A stretch of DNA of 64,000 bases from NCBI RefSeq assembly GCF_018619435.1, contig NZ_JAHFZF010000012.1:50332-114331 (forward strand). Reading direction: 5' to 3'. This DNA comes from Rhodoferax sp. U11-2br (GTDB taxonomy: Bacteria; Pseudomonadota; Gammaproteobacteria; Burkholderiales; Burkholderiaceae_C). Shown here in pieces: positions 18,275 through 25,745 of this stretch. The translations under genes were made by a program, and so were the position numbers. The notes beneath the pieces were generated by a model. The model was not told where the DNA came from and ran no database searches. It was given only the letters and a program-made list of their open reading frames with translations. The number at the start of each line of letters is the position of its first letter. Position 1 is the first letter of the stretch.

Positions 18275-19177
18275 TCACGCCGGGAACACACCGGTGGACA
18301 GGTACCGGTCGCCCCGGTCGCAGACAACAAAGACAATTGTCGCGTGGCGCGCGGTTTTGGCAATCTCTTGCGCTACCCAGCAGGCGCCTGCCGCTGAAAT
18401 ACCGGCAAAAATGCCTTCCTCACGCGCCAGCGTGCGGCACATGGCCTCGGCATCTTCCTGGCTCACATACATCAGCTCGTCGACATGGGTTGGGTCATAA
18501 ATCTTGGGCAGATAAGCCTCGGGCCATTTGCGAATGCCAGGAATGCGTGAGCCCTCATGCGGCTGCACCCCAATGATTTTGATCGCGGGGTTCTTCTTTT
18601 TGAGGTACTGCGAGACACCGGTGATGGTGCCGGTAGTGCCCATGGCACTCACAAAATGGGTGATCTTGCCCTTGGTGTCGGCCCAGATTTCGGGGCCGGT
18701 GGTCTCCACATGGATGCGCGGGTTGTCCTGGTTGGCAAACTGGTCAAGCATGCGGCCCTTGCCTTCGCGCTGCATCTGTTCGGCCAGGTCACGTGAATAC
18801 TCCATGCCGCCGCTCTTGGGGGTGAGGATCAGCTCGGCACCAAAAGCCTTCATGGTCTGGGCGCGCTCGATCGACAGGTCCTCGGGCATGATCAGGATCA
18901 TCTTGTAACCCTTGACGGCCGCCGCCATGGCCAGCGCAATGCCGGTGTTGCCCGAAGTGGCCTCGATCAGCGTGTCACCCGGTTTGATCTCACCACGCTC
19001 TTGTGCCCGCACAATCATCGAAAACGCGGCCCGATCCTTGACCGAACCGGCCGGGTTGTTGCCCTCCAACTTGCCCAAAATCACGTTGCCGTTGAGCTGG
19101 TTGACATCAACCGCCAGCCTCTGCAAACGCACCAACGGTGTTTTGCCAATCAAATCTTCAATGGTTGGATATTTCAT
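18275..19177 (-). CDS. cysM: cysteine synthase B (O-acetylserine sulfhydrylase)
   Basis: This PLP enzyme of 300 residues makes cysteine from O-acetylserine with sulfide or thiosulfate. The PLP Lys47 is in NPAGSVKDRAA, the substrate loop is EATSGNTGIALA, and the PLP phosphate-binding glycine loop is SAMGTTGTITG. CysM rather than CysK is suggested by the start MKYPTIEDLIGKTPLVRLQR and the inserted KGRMLDQFANQDNP-type segment. The frame is open further upstream into the tRNA gene, but the ATG at 19177 is the natural start. tusA follows on the same strand. Confidence 0.92.
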   Translation of the reverse strand: MKYPTIEDLIGKTPLVRLQRLAVDVNQLNGNVILGKLEGNNPAGSVKDRAAFSMIVRAQERGEIKPGDTLIEATSGNTGIALAMAAAVKGYKMILIMPEDLSIERAQTMKAFGAELILTPKSGGMEYSRDLAEQMQREGKGRMLDQFANQDNPRIHVETTGPEIWADTKGKITHFVSAMGTTGTITGVSQYLKKKNPAIKIIGVQPHEGSRIPGIRKWPEAYLPKIYDPTHVDELMYVSQEDAEAMCRTLAREEGIFAGISAAGACWVAQEIAKTARHATIVFVVCDRGDRYLSTGVFPA

Positions 19178-19214
19178 ACCCCGCACTGTGCCATAATTCG
19201 CGCTCGCTCCCGCA

Positions 19215-19299
19215 GCCCGGGTGGTGAAATTGGTAGACGCAGGGGACTCAAAATCCCCCTCCGAAAGGAGTGCCGGTTCGATTCCGGCCCCGGGCACCA
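19215..19299 (+). tRNA. tRNA-Leu (anticodon CAA)
   Basis: The 85-base sequence folds as a class II tRNA. The acceptor stem is GCCCGGG/CCCGGGC, the D-loop holds AATTGGTAGACGC, the anticodon stem GGGGA/TCCCC encloses loop CTCAAAA giving anticodon CAA, a long variable arm (CTCCGAAAGGAG) follows, and the T-loop is GGTTCGATTCC. The CCA end is encoded. It reads UUG codons and is divergent from cysM. Confidence 0.96.
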
Positions 19300-19322
19300 G
19301 AATTCCGTTTCAGCTCTTGTCG

Positions 19323-19356
19323 AACCCGCACGTTGTCCCAACGTAGCGGGTTTTTT
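19323..19356 (+). terminator. intrinsic terminator after tRNA-Leu
   Basis: AACCCGCACGTTG pairs with CAACGT-A-GCGGGTT (one bulged A) and is followed by a run of T. It lies 24 bases after the tRNA and should end its transcript. Confidence 0.88.
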
Positions 19357-19492
19357 GTTGTCTCAGAGCTGATGCAAGTCCTATTTGGGTACATCAGCAT
19401 TTGGTCTAGTCGGCAGATGAATGATCTGGACAAGCAGCGAATTGACGTTAGACCATGCAGACAACCGCCAGGGCTTGGAGCAATGACCTCTC

Positions 19493-21217
19493 TCAAACAC
19501 CCTGGCCGCGAGCGGCCTGGGCTGCCGCACAAAACAGGCCACGCATCTCTGCGTCCGAGCCTTCTCCGACTTGAAGCATCTGCAGCTTTTTGGGGGTGCT
19601 GGTCTCCTGACGCTGGCCTGCCATGTCTTGCCAGATGGCGGCGATCTCCTGCCCGATGTGTTGGCTGTCATCGTCTTTGCCGACCACCACTAGCACTTTC
19701 TCAAGGGGTGCGCGGCGTAACAAGGCCTCCAGCTCAAACCGGGTGCCAGCACGCTTGTCGTTGTACTCACGCAGGTCAAGCATCACCACGGCGGCCTGGT
19801 CGATCAAGGACAAGACCGTGGCCTGCCAGCTGGTGTTCGCACAGAACAACTCATGAACGCGACAGCGGCCGTCGGGGTCACGCGTCTGATCCAGCGTCAA
19901 CAGTGCCTGCTTGAGCTTGTCTGCGTCGGTGATAAAGCGCTGGTGCAAACTGCGCTGAAGATAGGCAAAAAATTCATCGGGCTCCAGGTAGGCACCCGCC
20001 AGGTCGGGGCCTGCAATCATCCACACCGGGCCTGCAAAACGCCAGCGCGCCAGAAAGCGGTCGGTGAAGGCCTCTGAGCGCTCTGAGGGTTTGAACACAC
20101 GCAGCAACAACAAAGCACCCAAGGGTTGGGGCGCGCGTCGAATGGTCCAACGCAAGGCCACACGCTGCACACCGCGCCAGGCCAACCAAGACACCAAAAT
20201 GGCCAACCCCAACCACTCCATGCTGTGTTGGGTGCGCTGCTCGAACGACATCATCAAAACAACCGTAGCCATGAAGGATGTGACGAGTGCCCAGTAGGCA
20301 CCCAAGGCCAGCTGCTGCTCGCTGAACTGCCGTTCGGTGTACCGGCGCGCCAGGCGCATCAGCATTCGCCATGAGCAGTACGCCGCGATGCCGAGCAACA
20401 CCACAGAGGTCCCCCCCGCAAGAAGCCAGTCCTGAAGCGTTGGTTCCGTGTCAGGTGAGTCATCAAACAGAACGAGCACCCAAATCAGGGTAAAGAACAC
20501 CAACAGACCCACGGTGAATGCAGCGACCAAAGGCGGGCCAGCACCGCGCACCGCCGGACGCATGAATGTGACCAGGGTCAACGCCAGTAGTGCAGCGCAC
20601 AACAAAAAAATGCCGCTGCCCAGCCAGCCCAAACCCGCAAAAACCAAACCAAGGCCCAAACACAGCATCACCAGGGCAAAAACCGCCCAAACACGGGACT
20701 CTCTCACACACGCTTGAAATGCCCAGGGTAAAGCTGCTGGCAGCACAAGCATGGGCCACAACACCAGTTGTGTGATCCAGGTGGCCAAAGGGGCACTGTC
20801 TCCGAACTTTTGACCGGTCATGGTCGACAAGAGCGCAATCCCAAAAACCAGAATGATCAAGAGAAGCCACCAATACAACAAGCCACTAACAAACTGGACC
20901 CACAACACCCGACCACGCAGGCGACGCGCAGGCCGGGTGGGGTCATCCGCACCCGCAGGCTGGAAGGCATCTGCCGCACACCAGGATTGCTGCAAGTCAG
21001 CTGTCGCCAGGGGCATGTCGGTTGTTTGGGCAGCACGCGACTCGGTCGGGAGCACGATGTGGCTCACCGCTGTTTTGGCCTGCAGATCAACCACGGCCCT
21101 GGCGTAGCGGCGCTTGATCCAAACCGCCAAACCAACAGCCAGTGGCACCAGCAGACACAGTAAAAAAGCGATCAGCGCGATCCACTGGGTTGAGTTGAGC
21201 TCGTCATTCGAAGCCAT
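19493..21217 (-). CDS. unrecognised polytopic membrane protein with C-terminal cytoplasmic alpha/beta domain
   Basis: I cannot name this 574-residue protein. After a hydrophobic segment near residues 10-32, there is a soluble loop, then about eight more membrane segments between residues 110 and 370. The last 190 residues are soluble and look alpha/beta: LLLLRVFKPSERSEAF, GPVWMIAGPDLAG, then VLSLIDQAAVVMLDLREYNDKRAGTRFELEALL and a LEKVLVVVG strand, interleaved with helices. The D-L-R and F-E-L pattern after hydrophobic strands recalls TIR or SLOG-like folds, but that is only an impression. The start at 21217 overlaps a small upstream frame. An orphan hcp lies divergently 575 bp away. Confidence 0.7.
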   Translation of the reverse strand: MASNDELNSTQWIALIAFLLCLLVPLAVGLAVWIKRRYARAVVDLQAKTAVSHIVLPTESRAAQTTDMPLATADLQQSWCAADAFQPAGADDPTRPARRLRGRVLWVQFVSGLLYWWLLLIILVFGIALLSTMTGQKFGDSAPLATWITQLVLWPMLVLPAALPWAFQACVRESRVWAVFALVMLCLGLGLVFAGLGWLGSGIFLLCAALLALTLVTFMRPAVRGAGPPLVAAFTVGLLVFFTLIWVLVLFDDSPDTEPTLQDWLLAGGTSVVLLGIAAYCSWRMLMRLARRYTERQFSEQQLALGAYWALVTSFMATVVLMMSFEQRTQHSMEWLGLAILVSWLAWRGVQRVALRWTIRRAPQPLGALLLLRVFKPSERSEAFTDRFLARWRFAGPVWMIAGPDLAGAYLEPDEFFAYLQRSLHQRFITDADKLKQALLTLDQTRDPDGRCRVHELFCANTSWQATVLSLIDQAAVVMLDLREYNDKRAGTRFELEALLRRAPLEKVLVVVGKDDDSQHIGQEIAAIWQDMAGQRQETSTPKKLQMLQVGEGSDAEMRGLFCAAAQAARGQGV

Positions 21218-21494
21218 GCGGGTGCCCTCCGAAGAATGTCTGCATTGTTGTCGCCGAGGTATTCCAGCCGCTGGCAAGCAAACTGGACTTACCCCTGACG
21301 TCGGGGCTGACCTCGTTGCTACGCAGACCACTGATGACCGCCACCCGTTTAAGGTGGCTTGAGTGGACGACGCCATCGTACCCTGGGACCACTGCAGCGG
21401 TGTCGACCAGCTCTGGCCCAAAGGCGTGGGCCAGTTCATCCTGTGGGCGTTGATGAGCTTGCATCGCCTCCAGGCCTGCGATGGCACCAGACAC
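21204..21494 (-). CDS. small unrecognised open frame, possible gene remnant
   Basis: Up to 96 codons from a GTG at 21494. The frame stays open upstream to the TAG inside the adjacent palindromic repeat and reads LQEWYRDVSGAIAGLEAMQ, which looks more protein-like than the other frames here. It overlaps the start of the membrane protein gene by 14 bases, so the two could be translationally coupled. The C-terminal half (HLKRVAVISGLRSNEVS onward) looks less convincing. Either a real short gene or the surviving end of one cut by the repeat. Confidence 0.3.
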   Translation of the reverse strand: MSGAIAGLEAMQAHQRPQDELAHAFGPELVDTAAVVPGYDGVVHSSHLKRVAVISGLRSNEVSPDVRGKSSLLASGWNTSATTMQTFFGGHPHGFE

Positions 21495-21516
21495 ATCGCG
21501 ATACCATTCCTGAAGT

Positions 21517-21560
21517 TGTAGCTACCAGCCCTTACAAATCAAGGGATAGAGGCCACTTTC
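21517..21560. repeat. palindromic repeat copy
   Basis: TGTAGCTACCAGCCCTTACA then AATCAAGGGATAGAGGCCAC, a well-preserved copy between two apparent coding fragments on the minus strand. Confidence 0.85.
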
Positions 21561-21562
21561 AT

Positions 21563-21721
21563 TTAACCTGACTTACCCGCCAGCTGCAGCGAGGCACGCA
21601 AAGTGTCATTGATGCGGGTTTGCCAGCCATCACCGGTGGCGCACACGTCGGTTGACCAGGGCTCGGGGCAGTTGGACGTTTGCTGGGCGTTGAGACATAA
21701 TTTTTTGCACCCAAGATGCAA
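21563..21721 (-). pseudogene. coding-like fragment, possible C-terminus of a lost gene
   Basis: Reading leftward from a TTG at 21721, this frame gives 52 residues ending NCPEPWSTDVCATGDGWQTR and INDTLRASLQLAGKSG before a stop. Composition and the absence of a good start suggest the tail of a truncated gene. A stop codon lies four bases upstream of the TTG. It ends immediately before the palindromic repeat. I do not recognise the family. Confidence 0.3.
21672..21701 (+). promoter_or_regulatory. putative sigma-70 promoter for hcp
   Basis: TTGGAC and CATAAT are separated by 18 bases, followed by an unusual T-run. They lie about 90 bp upstream of the hcp start. Confidence 0.45.
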
Positions 21722-21791
21722 TCCTCAGCCAGTCCAGGCTGACAGAGCAAGAGCAATCTCCATCGTCCACTTTCAAAATAGGGGGAACACC

Positions 21792-22292
21792 ATGGCACTG
21801 AACGCGTATTTGCGACTCAAGGGGCAAAAGACAGGTGATGTCAAAGGCTCGGTCACACAAAAAGGGCGAGAGGGAAAAATCATGGTCATTGCGGTGTCGC
21901 ACAGCATCGTGTCGCCGCGCGACATCCAGTCGGGCTTGCCCACCGGCCAGCGCCAACACAAGCCGTTTGTGATCACGAAAGAGTCCGACAAGTCGTCGCC
22001 GCTGCTCTACAACATGCTGGTGACCAACGAGAACATCCTTGACTGGGAGCTTCAGTTCTGGACGCCAACCCTGACGGCGACAGCGGGTAGCGGGCAGGAG
22101 GTGCAGAGCCATTCCGTCAAACTCGTCAATGCGAACATCGCCTCCATCGACTTCCGGATGCCCAACAACAAAAACCCCGACCTGATGCGATACGCCGAGT
22201 ACGAAGAGATCGCCTTCACCTACCAGAAGATTGTCTGGACGTGGAACGACGGCGGCATCACAGCGTCGGACGACTGGGTCGGCCGCGTCTAG
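21792..22292 (+). CDS. hcp: Hcp-family type VI secretion tube protein, orphan
   Basis: This 166-residue protein matches the Hcp1 family, whose hexameric rings stack to form the inner tube of type VI secretion and also carry effectors. The start MALNAYLRLKGQKTGDVKGS, the VIAVSHSIVSPRD segment, HKPFVITKESDKSSPLL and the end EIAFTYQKIVWTWNDGGI are all typical. GGGGGA lies eight bases before the ATG. No tss, vgrG or clpV gene is in the window, so it is an orphan copy that would depend on a machine encoded elsewhere. The divergent membrane protein and flanking gene fragments could be related cargo, but nothing proves it. Confidence 0.85.
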   Translation: MALNAYLRLKGQKTGDVKGSVTQKGREGKIMVIAVSHSIVSPRDIQSGLPTGQRQHKPFVITKESDKSSPLLYNMLVTNENILDWELQFWTPTLTATAGSGQEVQSHSVKLVNANIASIDFRMPNNKNPDLMRYAEYEEIAFTYQKIVWTWNDGGITASDDWVGRV

Positions 22293-22322
22293 TGCCACAG
22301 AGGGCGTCTGCCCTCCCACTGC

Positions 22323-23264
22323 TCACGACCCCGCCAACCCCTGCACCACCGTGGGGTAACGCAGCCTCAGGCGCAGCTCTTTTTTGAGCCGGGTGTTGTC
22401 CATGCGCCGGGACTCACTCATGAAGCTCAGCAGGGCCAGCGGCAGGCGTTGTTGCGCTTCGGCGCGCGACAGGCGTTCGGGCCGGGGCAGGCCGTACAGG
22501 TCGGCAGCCAGCTCAAAGTACTCACCCATCTTCAGGCAGGTGTCGTCGTTGGTGTTGTAGACCCGTTGCGGGGCGCCGCGCCACAGGGCGGCCACACAGG
22601 CGCGCGCCAGGTCGTCAGCGTGGATGTGGTTGGTGTAGACATCATCCTCGGCGCGCAGCATGGGTGTGCCGCGCAACAGGCGTTCACGCGGTGTGCCGCC
22701 CACGCGGTTGGGGGCGTAGATGCCGGGGATGCGCAGCACGGTGCTGGGCACACCCGTGGCGCGGCCATAGTGGCGCACCAGGCTTTCAGCACATATTCGC
22801 CTCTTGGCCCTTGATGTAAAAGGGTTAACAGCTCTTGTTTCTGTAGCTACTGCACCGTCGCAGTCGCCATACACACCGCTGGTGGAGCCATACACCAGCG
22901 ACTCGGGCCGGCTGCGTCGGCGCAGCACCCGCAGCAGCGCGCGGGTACGCGGGTCGCCTGCAACACTCTCCAGCGGCGGCGCCAGATGCACCACACGGGT
23001 CGCCAGACCGGCCAGGCGGCACAGGCTGGGTGGTTCATCGAGGTTGCCCAGCAACGGGGTGATGCCTAGGGCACGCAGCTCGGCCAGGCGGGCAGCGCTG
23101 GAGGTCAGCGCGAGCAGGCGCACTTGGCGGTGCATCAGGCCCGCCACGCGCAAGCCAACATCACCACAGCCCACCAGCAGCACACGTTCGCGCCGGAAAC
23201 GGGCGGGCAAGGCGCCAGGTCGGCTGGCGTACAAAAGGGGAGACGTGCTTTTTAATGCGGGCAA
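22323..23264 (-). CDS. NAD(P)-dependent epimerase/dehydratase-like SDR protein
   Basis: This 313-residue extended short-chain dehydrogenase-like protein resembles YeeZ-type proteins. The nucleotide-binding motif VGCGDVGLRVA sits at about residues 31-41. Serine/threonine-rich YGSTSGVYGDCDG takes the place of the catalytic YxxxK region, and HIHADDLARA and VYNTNDD are typical of nucleotide-sugar epimerase-like folds. The substrate is unknown. Residues around ETRAVNPFTSRAKRR are encoded by a palindromic repeat copy that is AT-richer than the rest of the gene. The gene starts 47 bp from the divergent ferredoxin-reductase gene. Confidence 0.8.
   Translation of the reverse strand: MPALKSTSPLLYASRPGALPARFRRERVLLVGCGDVGLRVAGLMHRQVRLLALTSSAARLAELRALGITPLLGNLDEPPSLCRLAGLATRVVHLAPPLESVAGDPRTRALLRVLRRRSRPESLVYGSTSGVYGDCDGAVATETRAVNPFTSRAKRRICAESLVRHYGRATGVPSTVLRIPGIYAPNRVGGTPRERLLRGTPMLRAEDDVYTNHIHADDLARACVAALWRGAPQRVYNTNDDTCLKMGEYFELAADLYGLPRPERLSRAEAQQRLPLALLSFMSESRRMDNTRLKKELRLRLRYPTVVQGLAGS
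22800..22850. repeat. palindromic repeat copy inside the SDR gene
   Basis: CTCTTGGCCCTTGATGTAAA continues to AGGGTTAACAGCTCTTG and ends at CTGTAGCTAC, matching intergenic copies including the flanking AGCTAC. It lies within the SDR reading frame. Confidence 0.7.
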
Positions 23265-23311
23265 AATGTGATCCTTCCAGTTTTGATTTCAGCGCCTAGG
23301 ATAACGACAAC

Positions 23312-24382
23312 ATGAGCTCTGCCGCCACCTCCCCCGCCACTTTTCAGATCACCATGGTGCCCAGCCAGCGTACGTTCAGCGTCGACCCTGGCGAAACCCT
23401 GCTGGCCGGGGGCATCCGCCAGGGGGTCAACCTGCCCTATGGCTGCAAAGACGGCGCCTGTGGTTCCTGCAAATGCAAAAAACTCAGCGGCAGCGTGGAA
23501 CACGGCAGCTACCAGGCCAAGGCCATCAGCGACGAAGAATTGGCCCAGGGTTTTGTGCTGACCTGCTGCGCCACGGCCACTAGCGACGTGGTGCTGGAGT
23601 CGCGCCAGGTCACGGCCGAGGGCGCGTTCCCGATCAAAAAAATGCCCACCCGCCTCAAGCTGATGGAAAAGAAGTCAGACGACGTGATGCGCCTGCAACT
23701 GCAGCTGCCCGCCAACGAAGCTTTTCAATACCACGCCGGTCAATACATCGACTTTCTGCTGCCCGGTGGCCTGCGCCGCAGTTATTCGATGGCCAACGCA
23801 CCCCACACCCTGGCGGCGGGTGAAGGCATCGAGTTACACATCCGCCACATGCCCGGTGGCAAGTTCACCGACCAGGTGTTTGGCACGATGAAAGAGCGCG
23901 ACATCCTGCGCATCGAGGGGCCTTTTGGCAGCTTCTACCTGCGCGAAGGCAGCAGCAAACCGATCATCCTGTTGGCCTCGGGCACCGGTTTTGCACCGCT
24001 CAAGGCGCTGATCGAACACATGCAGTTTGCCAAGATCAGCCGCCCGGTCACGCTGTACTGGGGTGGGCGCAGGCCTGCTGACCTGTACATGGCGGACTGG
24101 GTGCAGGCCAAACTGGCCGAGATGCCGAATCTGCGCTTTGTGCCGGTGGTGTCCGACGCGCTGCCCGAGGATGGCTGGAGCGGGCGCACCGGTTTTGTGC
24201 ACCAGGCCGTGCTGCAAGAGACACCCGATTTGTCCGGGCACCAGGTGTATGCCTGTGGTGCGCCGATTGTGGTGGCGTCTGCCCAGCGCGACTACCTCCA
24301 GGCCGGGCTGCCGGTCGACGAGTTTTATGCCGATTCATTCACCTCCGAAGCCGACAAGGCTGCGGACGGCGCCGCTGTTTAA
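23312..24382 (+). CDS. 2Fe-2S ferredoxin-NAD(P)H reductase (CDP-6-deoxyglucoseen reductase-like)
   Basis: This 356-residue electron-transfer flavoprotein has an N-terminal plant-type [2Fe-2S] ferredoxin domain, with ligands in GCKDGACGSCKC and the fourth Cys in VLTCCATA. A ferredoxin reductase-type FAD domain (RRSYSMANAP at about residues 152-161) and an NAD(P)H domain (LLASGTGFAPLKALIEH) follow. The layout matches AscD/RfbI, usually annotated as CDP-6-deoxy-delta-3,4-glucoseen reductase, but phenol hydroxylase or methane monooxygenase reductases look alike. In Burkholderiales this gene is found without 3,6-dideoxysugar genes, so the sugar role is doubtful and the true partner is unknown. Confidence 0.85.
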   Translation: MSSAATSPATFQITMVPSQRTFSVDPGETLLAGGIRQGVNLPYGCKDGACGSCKCKKLSGSVEHGSYQAKAISDEELAQGFVLTCCATATSDVVLESRQVTAEGAFPIKKMPTRLKLMEKKSDDVMRLQLQLPANEAFQYHAGQYIDFLLPGGLRRSYSMANAPHTLAAGEGIELHIRHMPGGKFTDQVFGTMKERDILRIEGPFGSFYLREGSSKPIILLASGTGFAPLKALIEHMQFAKISRPVTLYWGGRRPADLYMADWVQAKLAEMPNLRFVPVVSDALPEDGWSGRTGFVHQAVLQETPDLSGHQVYACGAPIVVASAQRDYLQAGLPVDEFYADSFTSEADKAADGAAV

Positions 24383-24401
24383 CCCAAGACAAGGACCTGT
24401 C

Positions 24402-25373
24402 ATGCACACCCGATCATTTCTGCTGAGTACCCTGGCGCTGGCCGCCGCCACCCTGATGCCGCTGGCGCAGGCGCAAGACAAACCGATCCGCCTGATCGTG
24501 CCCTACGCCGCCGGTGGCCCGCTGGACATCACCGCGCGTGCGCTGGCCGAACGTGTCAAGGACAGCCTGGGCACGGTGATCATCGACAACAAACCCGGCG
24601 CCGGTGGCAACATCGGCGCCAGCGCGGTGGCCAAGGCGGCGCCGGACGGCCTGACCATTGGTATTGCTGCCACCGCCACCCATGCGGTCAACCCCTGGCT
24701 GTACAGCAAGATGCCGTTTAATGCGGCCACCGACTTTGCCCCGATCACCCAGATGGTGCGGGTGCCCAATGTGCTGGTGATGAATGCCGACACCGCCGCC
24801 CGCCTGAAGATCAACAGTGTGAAAGACCTGATCGCCTACGCCAAGGCCAACCCGGCCAAACTTAATTACGGCAGTGGTGGCAATGGCAGCGCCGGGCACC
24901 TGGCCGGTGAGTTGTTCAAAAAAGAGGCCGGCATTTTTGCGGTGCACATCCCCTACAACGGCGGCAACCCGGCGCAACTTGGGCTGCTCAGTGGCCAGGT
25001 CGATTACAACTTTGACAACCTGTCCACCGCCGCGCCCAACATCAAGGCCGGCAAACTCAAGGCGCTGGCGGTGACCACCCTGACCGCGTCGAGCGCGCTG
25101 CCCGGTGTGCCACCGGTGGCTGACACCCTCAAAGGGTTTGCGGTGGACACCTGGTGGGGCCTGGTGGCACCTGCGGGCACACCCAAGGACGTGATCACCA
25201 AACTCAACACCGCGTTTGTGGCCGCGCTCAACGCGCCTGAGACCAAAACCCGCTTTGCGGCCCTGCTGGCCGAGCCGGTGCCCAGCACCCCCGAGGCGTT
25301 TGGTGCGTTGATGAACAGCGAGCGCCGCAAATACGAGTCCATGGTCAAGTCCTCCGGCGCCAAGGTGGATTAA
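24402..25373 (+). CDS. Bug-family tripartite tricarboxylate transporter substrate-binding protein
   Basis: This periplasmic solute receptor has 323 residues. The signal peptide is MHTRSFLLSTLALAAATLMP with cleavage after AQA at about residue 24. The mature start DKPIRLIVPYAAGGPLDITAR is the Bug/TctC signature, followed by VIIDNKPGAGGNIGA. AAGGA at 24391 lies six bases before the ATG and only 19 bases separate it from the upstream reductase gene, so co-transcription is likely. Bug proteins bind carboxylates and other small acids; no TctA or TctB membrane genes are adjacent, which is usual for the very numerous Bug genes of this group. Confidence 0.9.
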   Translation: MHTRSFLLSTLALAAATLMPLAQAQDKPIRLIVPYAAGGPLDITARALAERVKDSLGTVIIDNKPGAGGNIGASAVAKAAPDGLTIGIAATATHAVNPWLYSKMPFNAATDFAPITQMVRVPNVLVMNADTAARLKINSVKDLIAYAKANPAKLNYGSGGNGSAGHLAGELFKKEAGIFAVHIPYNGGNPAQLGLLSGQVDYNFDNLSTAAPNIKAGKLKALAVTTLTASSALPGVPPVADTLKGFAVDTWWGLVAPAGTPKDVITKLNTAFVAALNAPETKTRFAALLAEPVPSTPEAFGALMNSERRKYESMVKSSGAKVD

Positions 25374-25397
25374 CCACCCAGCACTACACCCAAACCG

Positions 25398-25745
25398 TCA
25401 GGGCTTGGCCGCTGGCTCGACCTTGGCGGCGTTGAGGCGGCGGATACGCGCCTCATTGGCCAACAAGACATCGGCCTGCGTCACAGGTTTGGGGGATGAA
25501 ACAGGGCTGGCAACGGGGGCCACGGCGGGTTGCGGCGCCTGCACCAACGCGTTGGCCTGACGCCGACTTAACTGGGTGGCAGCCTGGCCCTGGATCAGCT
25601 GCTCTTGCTGCTGCCCCCGCTGCTGGATCACCAGCGGCACACCACTGCCAGTGCTGGCGGGCTGCGCCAACACAGCGGCAGGGCTGGCCAGCAGCCCGGC
25701 GGCGCCCGCCAGCACACAGGTGGCCAGGCGCAGGCGCCTACTCAT
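25398..25745 (-). CDS. small secreted protein of unknown function
   Basis: This 115-residue protein has a clear signal peptide (RRLRLATCVLAGAAGLLAS, cleavage near AVLA-QPAS). The mature part is rich in Gln, Ala and Pro: a Q-rich stretch (IQQRGQQQEQLIQGQ), a Pro/Val linker (VAPVASPVSSPKPV) and a short basic end. I recognise no domain. The start at 25745 overlaps the last 8 bases of puuD, pointing to translational coupling within the urate operon; a GTG at 25751 is possible. A periplasmic accessory role is conceivable but unsupported. Confidence 0.6.
   Translation of the reverse strand: MSRRLRLATCVLAGAAGLLASPAAVLAQPASTGSGVPLVIQQRGQQQEQLIQGQAATQLSRRQANALVQAPQPAVAPVASPVSSPKPVTQADVLLANEARIRRLNAAKVEPAAKP

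Noticed and set aside
21792..22292. A complete type VI secretion cluster around hcp
   Set aside because: No tssB/C, clpV, vgrG or membrane-complex genes are found on either side.
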